Positions 36,101-49,600 of a stretch of DNA of 64,000 bases are shown piece after piece. The notes beneath the pieces were generated by a model. That model was not told where the DNA came from and searched no databases. It worked only from the letters and a program-made list of their open reading frames with translations. The stretch is taken from contig NC_057845.1 in NCBI RefSeq assembly GCF_910594005.1, positions 2,294,001-2,358,000 of the forward strand. The letters run 5' to 3'. The DNA is from Cervus elaphus. Its lineage: Eukaryota > Chordata > Mammalia > Artiodactyla > Cervidae. How positions within the stretch are numbered: the first letter of the stretch is position 1; each line of letters begins with the position of its first letter. The translations under genes were made by a program, and so were the position numbers.

Positions 36101-37128
36101 CGGCCTTATTTCAAGTCATGGCATCGCGATGGCCATTCCACTTGAGGCCGCAAACTCAGGGTCCCTCTCACATACCTAGAGCTGAGAGAAGCCTCCTCTT
36201 GAGGTGCTTGTGGTAAGGTGGTATTCCTCTGGAGTCGAAGACAGCGACTAACCTCTCATCTCGTGTTGATTTTGGGTCCACGGAGCTCTTTCGTGTTGCT
36301 ACAGTGACATCATTATCACTCTTGCCTTGAAACAGTGTTCTTGGGGTTTCTCTGGAGTGCCATCAAGGAAATCACGGCTCCTTTCATGTGTGATGTGCAA
36401 CATGGAATTGCTCTGCACGCAGAGCAGGGGAATCGGGCCTCATGTCACGTCGAGGGGGAAGTCTCATGGTTTTTCTCGAGTTGCGGTGGGAACCTGGGGT
36501 ATATTTTCGAGTTACGACGGGTATGGCCCTTCCACACGTGTTTGTTCAGAGACATCAGGACTCATGCCTAGTTGCAAGGGACAAGTCGGGATTCTCCTCA
36601 AGGCTTGGCAGGGCAATTGGGACGCCTCTCCAGCTGAGGCGGGAGACCAAGGGTCCCTTTCCACGTTCCACGGGAATCCTGGGACTCCTATCAAGTTTCA
36701 CGAGGAGTCAGGCATCGTCTCCTTTGGAGGCACTGATCTCCGGGTACCTCTGGACTTTTCAAAGGATGTGAGGGCTCCGGTCGCGATGAGGTGGGGAACT
36801 AGGTCTTTCTCTGTGGCCTCCACAGGGGATTCAGACATCCTTTTGTCTTGGGAGATGCAAGACGAGCCTGCATTCATGTCACTGCAGGGATATCCGGCCT
36901 TATTTTGAGTGAGGGCATCGCGGTGTCCATTCCACTTGAGGCCGCAAACTCAGGGTCCCTCTCACATACCTAGAGCTGAGAGAAGCCTCCTCTTGAGGTG
37001 CTTGTGGTAAGGTGGTATTCCTCTGGAGTCGAAGACAGGGACTAACCTCTCATCTCGAGTTGATTTTGGGTCCACGGAGCTCTTTCGTGTTGCTTCAGTG
37101 ACATCATTATCACTCTAGCCTTGAAAAA
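33153..37128. repeat. Variable higher-order unit, 5-monomer form
   Basis: Monomers: 33153 (H2, B* body), 33949 (H4, E, with GAGGGGAAATTTCATGG and GCAGAGCAGG), 34744 (H3, with GTGTTTCTTCAG and GAGGGTCAACTCGG), 35539 (H1d, D) and 36335 (H2, B with CATGTCACGTCGAGG), in total 3,976 bp. The next two blocks are versions of the same unit with a monomer lost or gained. In 34485-34505 the PstI site is lost (CACTGCCGGG). Confidence 0.78.
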
Positions 37129-40100
37129 GTGTTCTTGGGGTTTCTCTGGAGTGCCATCAAGGAAATCAAGGCTCCTTTCATGTGTGATGTGCAACACGGA
37201 ATTGCTCTGCACGCAGTGCAGGGGAATCGGGCCTCATCTGGCGGCGAGGGGGAAGTCTCATGGTTTTTCTCGAGTTGCGGTGGGAACCTGGGGTATATTC
37301 TCGAGTTACGACGGGTATGGCCCTTCCACACGTGTTTGTTCAGAGACATCAGGACTCCTGCCTAGTTGCAAGGGAGAAGTCGGGATTCTCCTCGAGGCTT
37401 GGCATGGCAATTGGGATGCCTCTCTAGCTGAGGCGGGAGACCAAGGGTCCCTTTGCACGTGCCAAAGGAATCCTGGGACTCCTATAAAGTTTCACGGGGA
37501 GACAGTCATCGTCTCCTTTGGAGGCACTGATCTCCGCGTCCCTCTGGAGTTTTCCAAGGATGTGAGGCCTCCGGTCGCGATGCGGTGGGGAACTAGGTCT
37601 TTCTCTGTGGTCTCCACAGGGGATTCAGACATCCTTTCGTCCTGGGAGATGAAAGACGAGCCTGCATTCCAGTCACTGCAGGGATATCCGGCCATATTTC
37701 AAGTCAGAGCATCGCGGTGTCAATTCAACTTCAGGCCGCCAACTCAGTGTCCCTCTCACATACCTAGAGCTGAGAGAAGCCTCCTCTTGAGGTGCTTGTG
37801 GTAAGGTGATATTCCTCTGGAGTCGAAGCCAGGGACTAACCTCTCATTTCGAGTTGATTTTTGGTCCACGGAGATCTTTCGTGTTGCTTCAGTGACCTCA
37901 GGAACGCTCTAGCCGTGAAACAGTGTTCTTGGGGTTTCTCTGGAGTGCCATCAAGGAAATCAAGGGTCCTTTCCTGTGTGATGTGCAACACGGAATTGCT
38001 CTGCACGCAGAGCAGGGGAATCGGGCCTCATCTGGCGGCGAGGGGAAATCTCATGGTTTTTCTCGAGTTGCGGCGGGAACCTGGGGTATATTCTCGAGTT
38101 ACGATGGGGATCGCCCTTCCACATACGTGTTTGTTCAGCGACGTCAGGACTCCTGCCTACTTGCGAGGGACAACTCGGGATTCTCCTCGAGGCTTGGCAG
38201 GGAAATTGGGACGCCTCTCCAGCTGAGGCGGGAGACCGAGTGTCCCTTTCCACGTGCCACAGGATTCCTGGTAATCCTATCAAGTTTCACAAGGAGTCAG
38301 GCATCGTCTCCTTTGGAGGCACTGATCTCCGCGTACCTCTGGAGTTTTCAAAAGATGTCAGGCCTCCGGTCGCGATGATGTGAGGAACTAGGTCTTTCTC
38401 TGTGGGCTCCACAGGGGATTCAGACAACCTTTCGTCCTGGGAGTTGCAAGACGAGCCTGCATTCAAGTCACTGCAGGGATATCTCGCCTTATTACGAGTC
38501 AGGGCATCGCGGTGTTCATTCCACTTGAGGCCGCAAACTCAGGGTCCCTCTCAAATACCTAGAGCTGAGAGAAGCCTCCTCTTGAGGTGCTTGTTGTAAG
38601 GTGGTATTTCTCTGGAGTCGAAGCCAGGGACTAACCTCTCATTTCGAGTTGAATTTTGGGCCACGGAGCTCTTTCGTGTTGCTAGAGTGACCTCAGGATC
38701 TCTCTATCCTTGAAACAGTGTTCTTGGGGTTTCTCTGGAGTGCCATCAAGGAAATCAAGGCTCCTTTCCTGTGTGATGTGCAACACGGAATTGCTCTGCA
38801 CGCAGTGCAGGGGAATTGGGCCTCATCTCGCGGCGAGTGGGAAGTCTCATGGTTTTTCTCAAGTTGCGGTGGGAACCTGGGTTATATTCTCGAGTTACGA
38901 TGGGGATGGCCCTTCCACACACGTGTTTCTTCAGCGACGTCAGTACTCCTGCCTAGTTGCGAGGGTCAACTCGGGATTGTCCTCGAGGCTTGGCAGGGCA
39001 ATTGGGACGCCTCTCCAGCTGAGGCGGGAGACGAAGGGTCCCTTTCCACGTGCCACAGGAATCCTGGGACTCCTATCAAGTTTCACGAGGAGTCAGGCAT
39101 CGTCTCCTTTGGAGGCACTGATCTCCGCGTACCTCTGGAGTTTCCAAAGGATGTGAGGCCTCCGGTCGCGATGATGAGGGGAACTAGGTCTTTCTCTGTG
39201 GTTTGCACATGGGATTCAGACATCCTTTCGTCTTGGGAGATGCAAGACGAGCCTGCATTCAAGTCACTGCAGGGATATCGGGCCTTAATTCGAGTCAGGG
39301 CATCGTGGTGTCCATTCCACTTGAGGCCGCAAACTCAGGGTCCCTCTCACATACCTAGAGCTGAGAGAAGCCTCCTCTTGAGGTGCTTGTGGTAAGGTGG
39401 TATTCCTCTGGAGTCGAAGACAGGGACTAACCTCTCATCTCGTGTTGATTTTGGGTCCACGGAGCTCTTTCGTGTTGCTACAGTGACATCATTATCACTC
39501 TAGCCTTGAAAAAGTGTTCTTGGGGTTTCTCTGGAGTGCCATCAAGGAAATCACGGCTCCTTTCATGTGTGATGTGCAACACGGAATTGCTCTGCAAGCA
39601 GAGCAGGGGAATCGGGCCTCATGTCACGTCGAGGGGGAAGTCTCATGGTTTTTCTCGAGTTGCGGTGGGAACCTGGGGTATATTCTCGAGTTACGACGGG
39701 TATGGCCCTTCCACACGTGTTTGTTCAGAGACATCAGGACTCCTGCCTAGTTGCAAGGGACAAGTCGGGATTCTCCTCAAGGCTTGGCAGGGCAATTGGG
39801 ACGCCTCTCCAGCTGAGGCGGGAGACCAAGGGTCCCTTTCCACGTTCCACGGGAATCCTGGGACTCCTATCAAGTTTCACGAGGAGTCAGGCATCATCTC
39901 CTTTGGAGGCACTGATCTCCGCGTCCCTCTGGAGTTTCCAAAAGATGTGAGGCCTCCGGTCGCGATGATGAGGGGAACTAGGTCTTTCTCTGTGGTTTGC
40001 ACAGGGGATTCAGACATCCTTTCGTCTTGGGAGATGAAAGACGAGCCTGCATTCCAGTCACTGCAGGGATATCCGGCCTTATTTCGAGTCAGGGCATCGC

Positions 40101-40307
40101 GGTGTCCATTCCACTTGAGGCCGCAAACTCAGCGTCCCTCTCACATACCTAAAGCTGAGAGAAGCCTCCTCTTGAGGTGCTTGTGGTAAGGTGGTATTCC
40201 TCTGGAGTGGAAGACAGGGACTAACCTCTCATCTCAAGTTGATTTTGGGTCCACGGAGCTCTTTCGTGTTGCTACAGTGACATCATTATGACTCTAGCCT
40301 AGAAAAA
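37129..40307. repeat. Variable higher-order unit, 4-monomer form lacking the D monomer
   Basis: Monomers: 37129 (B first half, then B* from about 37400: GGCATGGCAATTGGGATGC), 37923 (H4, E), 38718 (H3) and 39514 (H2, B with CATGTCACGTCGAGG), in total 3,179 bp. Compared with the unit at 33153, the D monomer is missing between the H3 and B monomers. The first monomer is a B/B* hybrid, as expected if the unit junction was re-formed by unequal exchange. Shared private variants with the left unit include GTGTTTCTTCAG, GAGGGTCAACTCGG, GGTGATATTCCTC and GGAGATCTTTCG. Confidence 0.78.
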
Positions 40308-43300
40308 GTGTTCTTGGGGTTTCTCTGGAGTGCCATCAAGGAAATCACGGCTCCTTTCATGTGTGATGTGCAACACGGAATTGCTCTGCACGCAGTGCAG
40401 GGGAATCATGCCTCATCTCGCGGCGAGGGGGAAGTCTCATGGTTTTTCTCGAGTTGCGGCGGGAACCTGGGGTATATTCTCGAGTTACGATGGGGATGTC
40501 CCTTCCACACACGTGTTTGTTCAGCGACGTCAGGACCCCTGCCTAGTTACGAGGGACAACTCGGGATTCTCCTCGAGGCTTGGCATGGCAATTGGGATGC
40601 CTCTCTAGCTGAGGCGGGAGACCAAGGGTCCCTTTCCACGTGCCAAAGGAATCCTGGGACTCCTATAAAGTTTCACGGGGAGTCAGTCATCGTCTCCTTT
40701 GGAGGCACTGATCTCCGCGTCCCTCTGGAGTTTTCCAAGGATGTGAGGCCTCCGGTCGCGATGCGGTGGGGAACTAGGTCTTTCTCTGTGGTCTCCACAG
40801 GGGATTCAGACATCCTTTCGTCCTGGGAGATGAAAGACGAGCCTGCATTCCAGTCACTGCAGGGATATCCGGCCATATTTCAAGTCAGAGCATCGCGGTG
40901 TCAATTCAACTTCAGGGCGCCAACTCAGGGTCCCTCTCACATACCTAGAGCTGAAAGAAGCCTCCTCTTGAGGTGCTTGTGGTAAGGTGATATTCCTCTG
41001 GAGTCGAAGCCAGGGACTAACCTCTCATTTCGAGTTGATTTTTGGTCCACGGAGATCTTTCGTGTTGCTTCAGTGACCTCAGGAACGCTCTAGCCGTGAA
41101 ACAGTGTTCTTGGGGTTTCTCTGGAGTGCCATCAAGGAAATCAAGGGTCCTTTCCTGTGTGATGTGCAACACGGAATTGCTCTGCACGCAGAGCAGGGGA
41201 ATCGGGCCTCATCTGGCGGCGAGGGGAAATCTCATGGTTTTTCTAGAGTTGCGGCGGGAACCTGGGGTATATTCTCGAGTTACGATGGGGATCGCCCTTC
41301 CACATACGTGTTTGTTCAGCGACGTCAGGACTCCTGCCTACTTGCGAGGGACAACTCGGGATTCTCCTCGAGGCTTGGCAGGGAAATTGGGACGCCTCTC
41401 CAGCTGAGGCGGGAGACCGAGTGTCCCTTTCCACGTGCCACAGGATTCCTGGTAATCCTATCAAGTTTCACAAGGAGTCAGGCATCGTCTCCTTTGGAGG
41501 CACTGATCTCCGCGTACCTCTGGAGTTTTCAAAGGATGTGAGGCCTCCGGTCGCGATGAGGCGGGGAACTAGGTCTTTCTCTGTGGTCTCCACAGGGGAT
41601 TCAGACATCCTTTCGTCTTGGGAGATGCAAGACTAGCCTGCATTCAAGTCACTGCAGGGATATCCGGCCTTATTTCAAGTCATGGCATCGCGGTGGCCAT
41701 TCCACTTGAGGCTGCAAACTCAGGGTCCCTCTCACATACCTAGAGCTGAGAGAAGCCTCCTCTTGAGGTGCTTGTGGTAAGGTGGTATTCCTCTGGAGTC
41801 GAAGACAGGGACTAACCTCTCATCTCGAGTTGATTTTGGGTCCACGGAGCTCTTTCGTGTTGCTACAGTGACCTTAGGAACGCTCTAGCCGTGAAAAAGT
41901 GTTCTTGGGGTTTCTCTGGAGTGCCATCAAGGAAATCAAGCCTCCTTTCATGTGTGATGTGCAACACGGAAATGCTCTGCACGCAGTGCAGGGGAATCGG
42001 GCCTCATCTGGCGGCGAGGGGGAAGTCTCATGGTTTTTCTCGAGTTGCGGCGGGAACCTGGGGTATATTCTCGAGTTATGACGGGGATCGCCCTTCCACA
42101 TACGTGTTTGTTCAGCGACGTCAGGACTCCTGCCTACTTGCGAGGGACAACTCGGGATTCTCCTCGAGGCTTGGCAGGGAAATTGGGACGACTCTCCAGC
42201 TGAGGCGGGAGACCGAGTGTCCCTTTTCACGTGCCACAGGATTCCTGGTAATCCTATCAAGTTTCACAAGGAGTCAGGCATCGTCTCCTTTGGAGGCACT
42301 GATCTCCGCGTACCTCTGGAGTTTTCAAAGGATGTGAGGCCTCCGGTCGCGATGATGTGAGAAACTAGGTCTTTCTCTGTGGGCTCCACAGGGGATTCAG
42401 ACAACCTTTCGTCCTGGGAGTTGCAAGACGAGCCTGCATTCAAGTCACTGCAGGGATATCTCGCCTTATTACGAGTCAGGGCATCGCGGTGTTCATTCCA
42501 CTTGAGGCCGCAAACTCAGGGTCCCTCTCAAATACCTAGAGCTGAGAGAAGCCTCCTCTTGAGGTGCTTGTGGTAAGGTGGTATTCCTCTGGAGTCGAAG
42601 CCAGGGACTAACCTCTCATTTCGAGTTGAATTTTGGGCCACGGAGGTCTTTCGTGTTGCTAGAGTGACCTCAGGATCTCTCTATCCCTGAAACAGTGTTC
42701 TTGGGGTTTCTCTGGAGTGCCATCAAGGAAATCAAGGCTCCTTTCCTGTGTGATGTTCAACACGGAATTGTTCTGCACGCAGTGCAGGGGAATTGGGCCT
42801 CATCTCGCGGCGAGGGGGAAGTCTCATGGTTTTTCTCAAGTTGCGGTGGGAACCTGGGGTATATTCTCGAGTTACGATGGGGATGGCCCTTCCACACACG
42901 TGTTTGTTCAGCGACGTCAGTACTCCTGCCTAATTGCGAGGGACAACTCGGGATTCTCCTCGAGGCTTGGCAGGGCAATTGGGACGCCTCTCCAGCTGAG
43001 GCGGGAGACGAAGGGTCCCTTTCCACGTGCCACAGGAATCCTGGGACTCCTATCAAGTTTCACGAGGAGTCAGGCATCGTCTCCTTTGGAGGCACTGATC
43101 TCCGCGTACCTCTGGAGTTTCCAAAGGATGTCAGGCCTCCGGTCGCGATGATGTTGGGAACTAGGTCTTTCTCTGTGGGCTCCACAGGGGATTCAGACAT
43201 CCTTTCGTCCTGGGAGTTGCAAGACGAGCCTGCATTCAAGTCACTGCAGGGATATCTCGCCTTATTTTGAGTCAGGGCATCGCGGTGTTCATTCCACTTG

Positions 43301-45080
43301 AGGCCGCAAACTCAGGGTCCCTCTCAAATACCTAGAGCTGAGAGAAGCCTCCTCTTGAGGTGCTTGTGGTAAGGTGGTATTTCTCTGGAGTCGAAGCCAG
43401 GGACTAACCTCTCATTTCTAGGTGAATTTTGGGCCACGGAGCTCTTTCGTGTTGCTAGAGTGACCTCAGGATCTCTCTATCCTTGAAACAGTGTTCTTGG
43501 GGTTTCTCTGGAGTGCCATCAAGTAAATCAAGGCTCCTTTCCTGTGTGATGTGCAACACAGTATTGTTCTGCACGCAGTGCAGGGGAATCGGGTCTCATC
43601 TCGCGCCGAGGGGTAAGTCTCATCGTGTTTCTCGAGTTGCGGCGGGACCCTGGGTTATCCTCTTGAGTTACGACGGGGATGGCCCTTCCACACACGTGTT
43701 TGTTTAGCGACGTCAGGACTCCTGCCTAGTTGCGAGGGACAACTCAGAATTCTCCTCGAGGCTTGGCAGGACAATTGGGACGCCTCTCCAGCTGAGGCGG
43801 GAGACCAAGGGTCCCTTTCCACGAGCCACAGGAATCCTGGGACTCCTGTCAAGTTTCACGAGGAGTCAGGCATTCTCTCCTTTGGAGGCACTGATCTCCG
43901 CGTACCTCTGGAGTTTTCAAAGGATGTGAGGCCTCCGGTCGTGATGAGGTGGGGAACTAGGTCTTTCTCTGTGGTCTCCACAGGGGATTCAGACATCCTT
44001 TCGTCTTGGGAGATGCAAGACTAGCCTGCATTCAAGTCACTGCAGGGATATCCGGCCTTATTTCAAGTCATGGCATCGCGGTGGCCATTCCACTTGAGGC
44101 CGCAAACTCAGGGTCCCTCTCACATACCTAGAGCTGAGAGAAGCCTCCTCTTGAGGTGCTTGTGGTAAGGTGGTATTCCTCTGGAGTCGAAGACAGGGAC
44201 TAACCTCTCATCTCGTGTTGATTTTGGGTCCACGGAGCTCTTTCGTGTTGCTACAGTGACATCATTATCACTCTAGCCTTGAAACAGTGTTCTTGGGGTT
44301 TCTCTGGAGTGCCATCAAGGAAATCACGGCTCCTTTCATGTGTGATGTGCAACAGGGAATTGCTCTGCACGCAGAGCAGGGGAATCGGGCCTCATGTCAC
44401 GTCGAGGGGGAAGTCTCATGGTTTTTCTCGAGTTGCGGTGGGAACCTGGGGTATATTCTCGAGTTACGACGGGTATGGCCCTTCCACACGTGTTTGTTCA
44501 GAGACATCAGGACTCCTGCCTAGTTGCAAGGGACAAGTCGGGATTCTCCTCGAGGCTTGGCAGGGAAATTGGGACGCCTCTCCAGCTGAGGCGGGAGACC
44601 AAGGGTCCCTTTCCACGTTCCACGGGAATCCTGGGACTCCTATTAATTTTCACGAGGAGTCAGGCATCATCTCCTTTGGAGACACTGATCTCCGCGTCCC
44701 TCTGGAGTTTTCAAAAGATGTCAGGCCTCCGGTCGCGATGATGTGGGGAACTAGGTCTTTCTCTGTGGTTTGCACAGGGGATTCAGACATCCTTTCGTCT
44801 TGGGAGATGCAAGACGAGCCTGCATTCAAGTCACTGCAGGGATATCCGGCCTTATTTCGAGTCAGGGCATCGCGGTGTCCATTCCACTTGAGGCCGCAAA
44901 CTCAGGGTCCCTCTCACATACCTAGAGCTGAGAGAAGCCTCCTCTTGAGGTGCTTGTGGTAAGGTGGTATTTCTCTGGAGTCGAAGCCAGGGACTAACCT
45001 CTCATTTCGAGTTGAATTTTGGGCCACGGAGCTCTTTCGTGTTGCTAGAGTGACCTCAGGATCTCTCTATCCTTGAAACA
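40308..45080. repeat. Variable higher-order unit, 6-monomer form with an extra H4 monomer
   Basis: Monomers: 40308 (B*), 41104 (H4, E), 41899 (a second H4, E monomer), 42695 (H3), 43491 (H3 head on a D body) and 44287 (H2, B passing into an E-type tail), in total 4,773 bp. The second H4 monomer resembles 16453 rather than 41104. The D monomer here has an H3 head where D copies elsewhere have H1d. The second half of 41104 carries the D-type TAG (GCAAGACTAGCC near 41633), which shows it joins two variants. Confidence 0.75.
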
Positions 45081-46672
45081 GTGTTCTTGGGGTTTCTCTG
45101 GAGTGCCATCAAGGAAATCAAGGCTCCTTTCCTGTGTCATGTGCAACACGGAATTGCTCTGCACGCAGTGCAGGGGAATCGGGCCTCATCTCGCGGCGAG
45201 GGGGAAGTCTCATGGTTTTTCTCAAGTTGCGGTGGGAACCTGGGGTATATTCTCGAGTTACGACGGGAATGGCCCTGCCAAACACGTGTTTGTTCAGCGA
45301 CGTCATGATTCCTGCCTAGTTGCGAGGGACAACTCGGGATTCTCCTCGAGGCTTGGCAGGGCAATTGGGACGAATCTCCAGCTGAGGCGGGAGACGAAGA
45401 GTCCCTTTCCACGTGCCACAGGAATCCTGGGACTCCTATCAAGTTTCACGAGGAGTCAGGCATCGTCTCCTTTGGAGGCACTGATCTCCGGGTACCTCTG
45501 GACTTTTCAAAGGATGTGAGGTCTCCGGGCGCGATGAGGTGGGGAACTAGGTCTTTCTCTGTGGCCTCCACAGGGGATTCAGACATCCTTTCGTCTTGGG
45601 AGATGCAAGACGAGCCTGCATTCAAGTCACTGCAGGGATATCCGGCCTTATTTCGAGTCAGGGCATCGCGGTGTCCATTCCACTTGAGGCCGCAAACTCA
45701 GGGTCCCTCTCACATACCTAGAGCTGAGAGAAGCCTCCTCTTGAGGTGCTTGTGGTAAGGTGGTATTTCTCTGGAGTCGAAGCCAGGGACTAACCTCTCA
45801 TTTCGAGTTGAATTTTGGTCCACGGAGCTCTTTCGTGTTGCTAGAGTGACCTCAGGATCTCTCTATCCTTGAAACAGTGTTCTTGGGGTTTCTCTGGAGT
45901 GCCATCAAGGAAATCAAGGCTCCTTTCCTGTGTCATGTGCAACACGGAATTGCTCTGCACGCAGTGCAGGGGAATCGGGCCTCATCTCGCGGCGAAGGGG
46001 AAGTCTCATGGTTTTTCTCAAGTTGCGGTGGGAACCTGGGGTATATTCTCGAGTTACGACGGGGATGGCCCTGCCAAACACGTGTTTGTTCAGCGACGTC
46101 ATGATTCCTGCCTAGTTGCGAGGGACAACTCGGGATTCTCCTCGAGGCTTGGCAGGGCAATTGGGACGCCTCTCCAGCTGAGGCGGGAGACGAAGAGTCC
46201 CTTTCCACGTGCCACAGGAATCCTGGGACTCCTATCAAGTTTCACGAGGAGTCAGGCATCGTCTCCTTTGGAGGCACTGATCTCCGGGTACCTCTGGACT
46301 TTTCAAAGGATGTGAGGTCTCCGGTCGCGATGAGGTGGGGAACTAGGTCTTTCTCTGTGGCCTCCACAGGGGATTCAGACATCCTTTTGTCTTGGGAGAT
46401 GCAAGACGAGCCTGCATTCATGTCACTGCAGGAATATCCGGCCTTATTTTGAGTGAGGGCATCGCGGTGTCCATTCCACTTGAGGCCGCAAACTCAGGGT
46501 CCCTCTCACATACCTAGAGCTGAGAGAAGCCTCCTCTTGAGGTGCTTGTGGTAAGGTGGTATTCCTCTGGAGTCGAAGACAAGGACTAACCTCTCATCTC
46601 GAGTTGATTTTGGGTCCACGGAGCTCTTTCGTGTTGCTTCAGTGACATCATTATCACTCTAGCCTTGAAAAA
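45081..46672. repeat. Adjacent near-identical H3 monomers (796-bp duplication)
   Basis: The monomers at 45081 and 45877 share variants seen nowhere else in this window: CTGTGTCATGTGCAAC, CTGCCAAACACGTG and GTCATGATTCCTGCC. Each has its own singletons, such as GACGAATCTCC, GACGGGAATGG and CCGGGCGCG in the first, and GGCGAAGGGG in the second. The tail of the second monomer departs (TTCATGTCACTGCAGGAAT, TTTTGAGTGAGGGC), so the duplicated segment ends near 46375. This is a second, slightly older one-monomer duplication. Confidence 0.8.
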
Positions 46673-49600
46673 GAGTTCTTGGGGTTTCTCTGGAGTGCCA
46701 TCAAGGAAATCACGGCTCGTTTCATGTGTGATGTGCAACACGGAATTGCTCTGCACGCAGTGCAGGGGAATCGGGCCTCATGTCACGGCGAGGGGGAATT
46801 CTCATGGTTTTTCTCGAGTTGCGGTGGGAACCTGGGGTATATTCTCGAGTTACGACGGGTATGGCCCTTCCACACGTGTTTTTTCAGAGACATCAGGACT
46901 CCTGCCTAGTTGCAAGGGACAAGTCGGGATTCTCCTCGAGGCTTGGCAGGGCAATTGGGACGCCTCTCCAGCTGAGGCGGGAGACCAAGGGTCCCTTTCC
47001 ACGTGCCACGGGAATCCTGGGACTCCTATCAAGTTTCACGAGGAGTCAGGCATCGTCTCCTTTGGAGGCACTGATCTCCGCGTACCTCTGGAGTTTCCAA
47101 AAGATGTGAGGCCTCCGGTCGCGATGATGAGGGGAACTAGGTCTTTCTCTGTGGTTTGCACAGGGGATTCAGACATCCTTTCGTCTTGGGAGATGAAAGA
47201 CGAGCCTGCATTCCAGTCACTGCAGGGATATCCGGCCTTATTTCGAGTCAGGGCATCGCGGTGTCCATTCCACTTGAGGCCGCAAACTCAGGGTCCCTCT
47301 CACATACCTAGAGCTGAGAGAAGCCTCCTCTTGAGGTGCTTGTGGTAAGGTGGTATTCCTCTGGAGTGGAAGACAGGGACTAACCTCTCATCTCGAGTTG
47401 ATTTTGGGTCCACGGAGCTCTTTCGTGTTGCTACACTGACATCATTATCACTCTAGCCTTGAAACAGTGTTCTTGGGGTTTCTCTGGAGTGCCATCAAGG
47501 AAATCAAGGCTGCTTTCCTGTGTGATGTGCAACACGGAATTGCTCTGCACGCAGTGCAGGGGAATCGGTCCTCATCTGGCGCCGAGGGGGAGGTCTCATG
47601 GTTTTTCTCGAGTTGCGGAGGGAACCTGGGGTATATTCTCGAGTTACGACGGGGATGGCCCTGCCACACACGTGTTTGTTCAGCGACGTCAGGACCCCTG
47701 CCTAGTTACGAGGGACAACTTGGGATTCTCCTCGAGGCTTGGCAGGGCAATTGGGACGCCTCTCCAGCTGAGGCGGGAGACCAAGGGTCCCTTTCCACGT
47801 GCTACAGCAACCCTGGGACTCCTATCAAGTTTCACGAGGAGTCAGGCATCGTCTCCTTTGGAGGCACTGATCTCCGCATACCTCTGGAGTTTTCAAAGGA
47901 TGTGAGGCCTCCAGTCGCTATGATTTGGGGAACTTGGTCTTTCTCTGTGGTCTCCACAGGGGATTCAGACATCCTTTCGTCTTGGGAGATGCAAGACGAG
48001 CCTGCATTCAAGTCACTGCAGGGATATCTGGCCTTATTTCGAGTAAGGGCATCGCGGTGTCCATTCCACTTGAGGCCGCAAACTCAGGGTCGCTCTCTCA
48101 TACCTAGAGCTGAGAGAAGCCTCCTCTTGAGGTGCTTGTGGTAAGGTGGTATTCCACTGGAGTCGAAGCCAGGGACTAACCTCTCATCTCGAGTTGATTT
48201 TTGGTCCACGGAGCTCTTTCATGTTGTTCCAGTGACCTCAGGATCCCTCTAGCCTTGAAACAGTGTTCTTGGGGCTTCTCTGAAGTTCCATCAAGGAAAT
48301 CAAGGCTCCTTACCTGTGTGATGTGCAACACGGACTTGCTCTGCACGCAGTGCAGGAGAACCGGGCCTCATCTTGCGGCGAGGGGGAAGTCTCATGGTTT
48401 TTCTCGAGTTGCGGCGGGAACCTGGGGTATATTCTCGAGTTACGACGGGGATGGCCCATCCACACACGTGTTTGTTCAGCGACGTCAAGACTCCTGTCTA
48501 GTTGCGAAGGACAACTCGGGATTCTCCTCGAGGCTTGGCAGGGCAATTGGGACGCCTCCCCAGCTGAGGCGGGAGACCAAGGGTCCCTTTCCACGTGCCA
48601 CAGGAATCCTGGGACTCCTATCAAGTTTCACAAGGAGTCAGGCATCGTCTCCTTTGGAGGCACTGATCTCCGCGTACCTCTGGAGTTTCCAAAGGATGTG
48701 AGGCCTCCTGTCGCGATGATGAGGGGAACTAGGTCTTTCTCTGTGGTTTGCACATTGGATTCAGACATCCTTTCGTCTTGGGAGATGCAAGACGAGCCTG
48801 CATTCAAGTCACTGCAGGGATATCCGGCCTTATTTCGAGTCAGGGCATCGCGGTGTCCATTCCACTTGAGGCCGCAAACTCAGGGTCCCTCTCACATACC
48901 TAGAGCTGAGAGAAGCCTCCTCTTGAGGTGCTTGTGGTAAGGTGGTATTCCTCTGGAGTCGAAGCCAGGGACTAACCTCTCATCTCAAGTTGATTCTTGG
49001 TCCACGGAGCTCTTTGTGTTGCTACAGTGACCTCAGGATCCCTCTAGCCTTGAAACAGTGTTCTTGGGGTTTCTCTGGAGTGCCATCAAGGAAATCAAGG
49101 CTCCTTTCATGTGTGATGTGCAACACGGAATTGCTCTGCACGCAGTGCAGGGGAATCGGGCCTCATCTCGCGCCGAGGGGTAAGTCTCATGGTGTTTCTC
49201 GAGTTGCGGCGGGACCCTGGGTTATCCTCTTGAGTTACGACGTGGATGGCCCTTCCACACACGTGTTTGTTTAGCGACGTCAGGACTCCTGCCTAGTTGC
49301 GAGGAACAACTCAGAATTCTCCTCGAGGCTTGGCAGGACAATTGGGACGCCTCTCCAGCTGAGGCGGGAGACCAAGGGTCCCTTTCCAAGTGCCACAGGA
49401 ATCCTGGGACTCCTATCAAGTTTCACGAGGAGTCAGGCATCGTCTCCTTTGGAGGCACTGATCTCCGCGTACCTCGGAGTTTTCGAAGGATGTGAGGCCT
49501 CCGGTCGCGATGAGGTGGGGAACTAGGTCTTTCTCTGTGGTCTCCACAGGGGATTCAGACATCCTTTCGTCTTGGGAGATGCAAGACTAGCCTGCATTCG

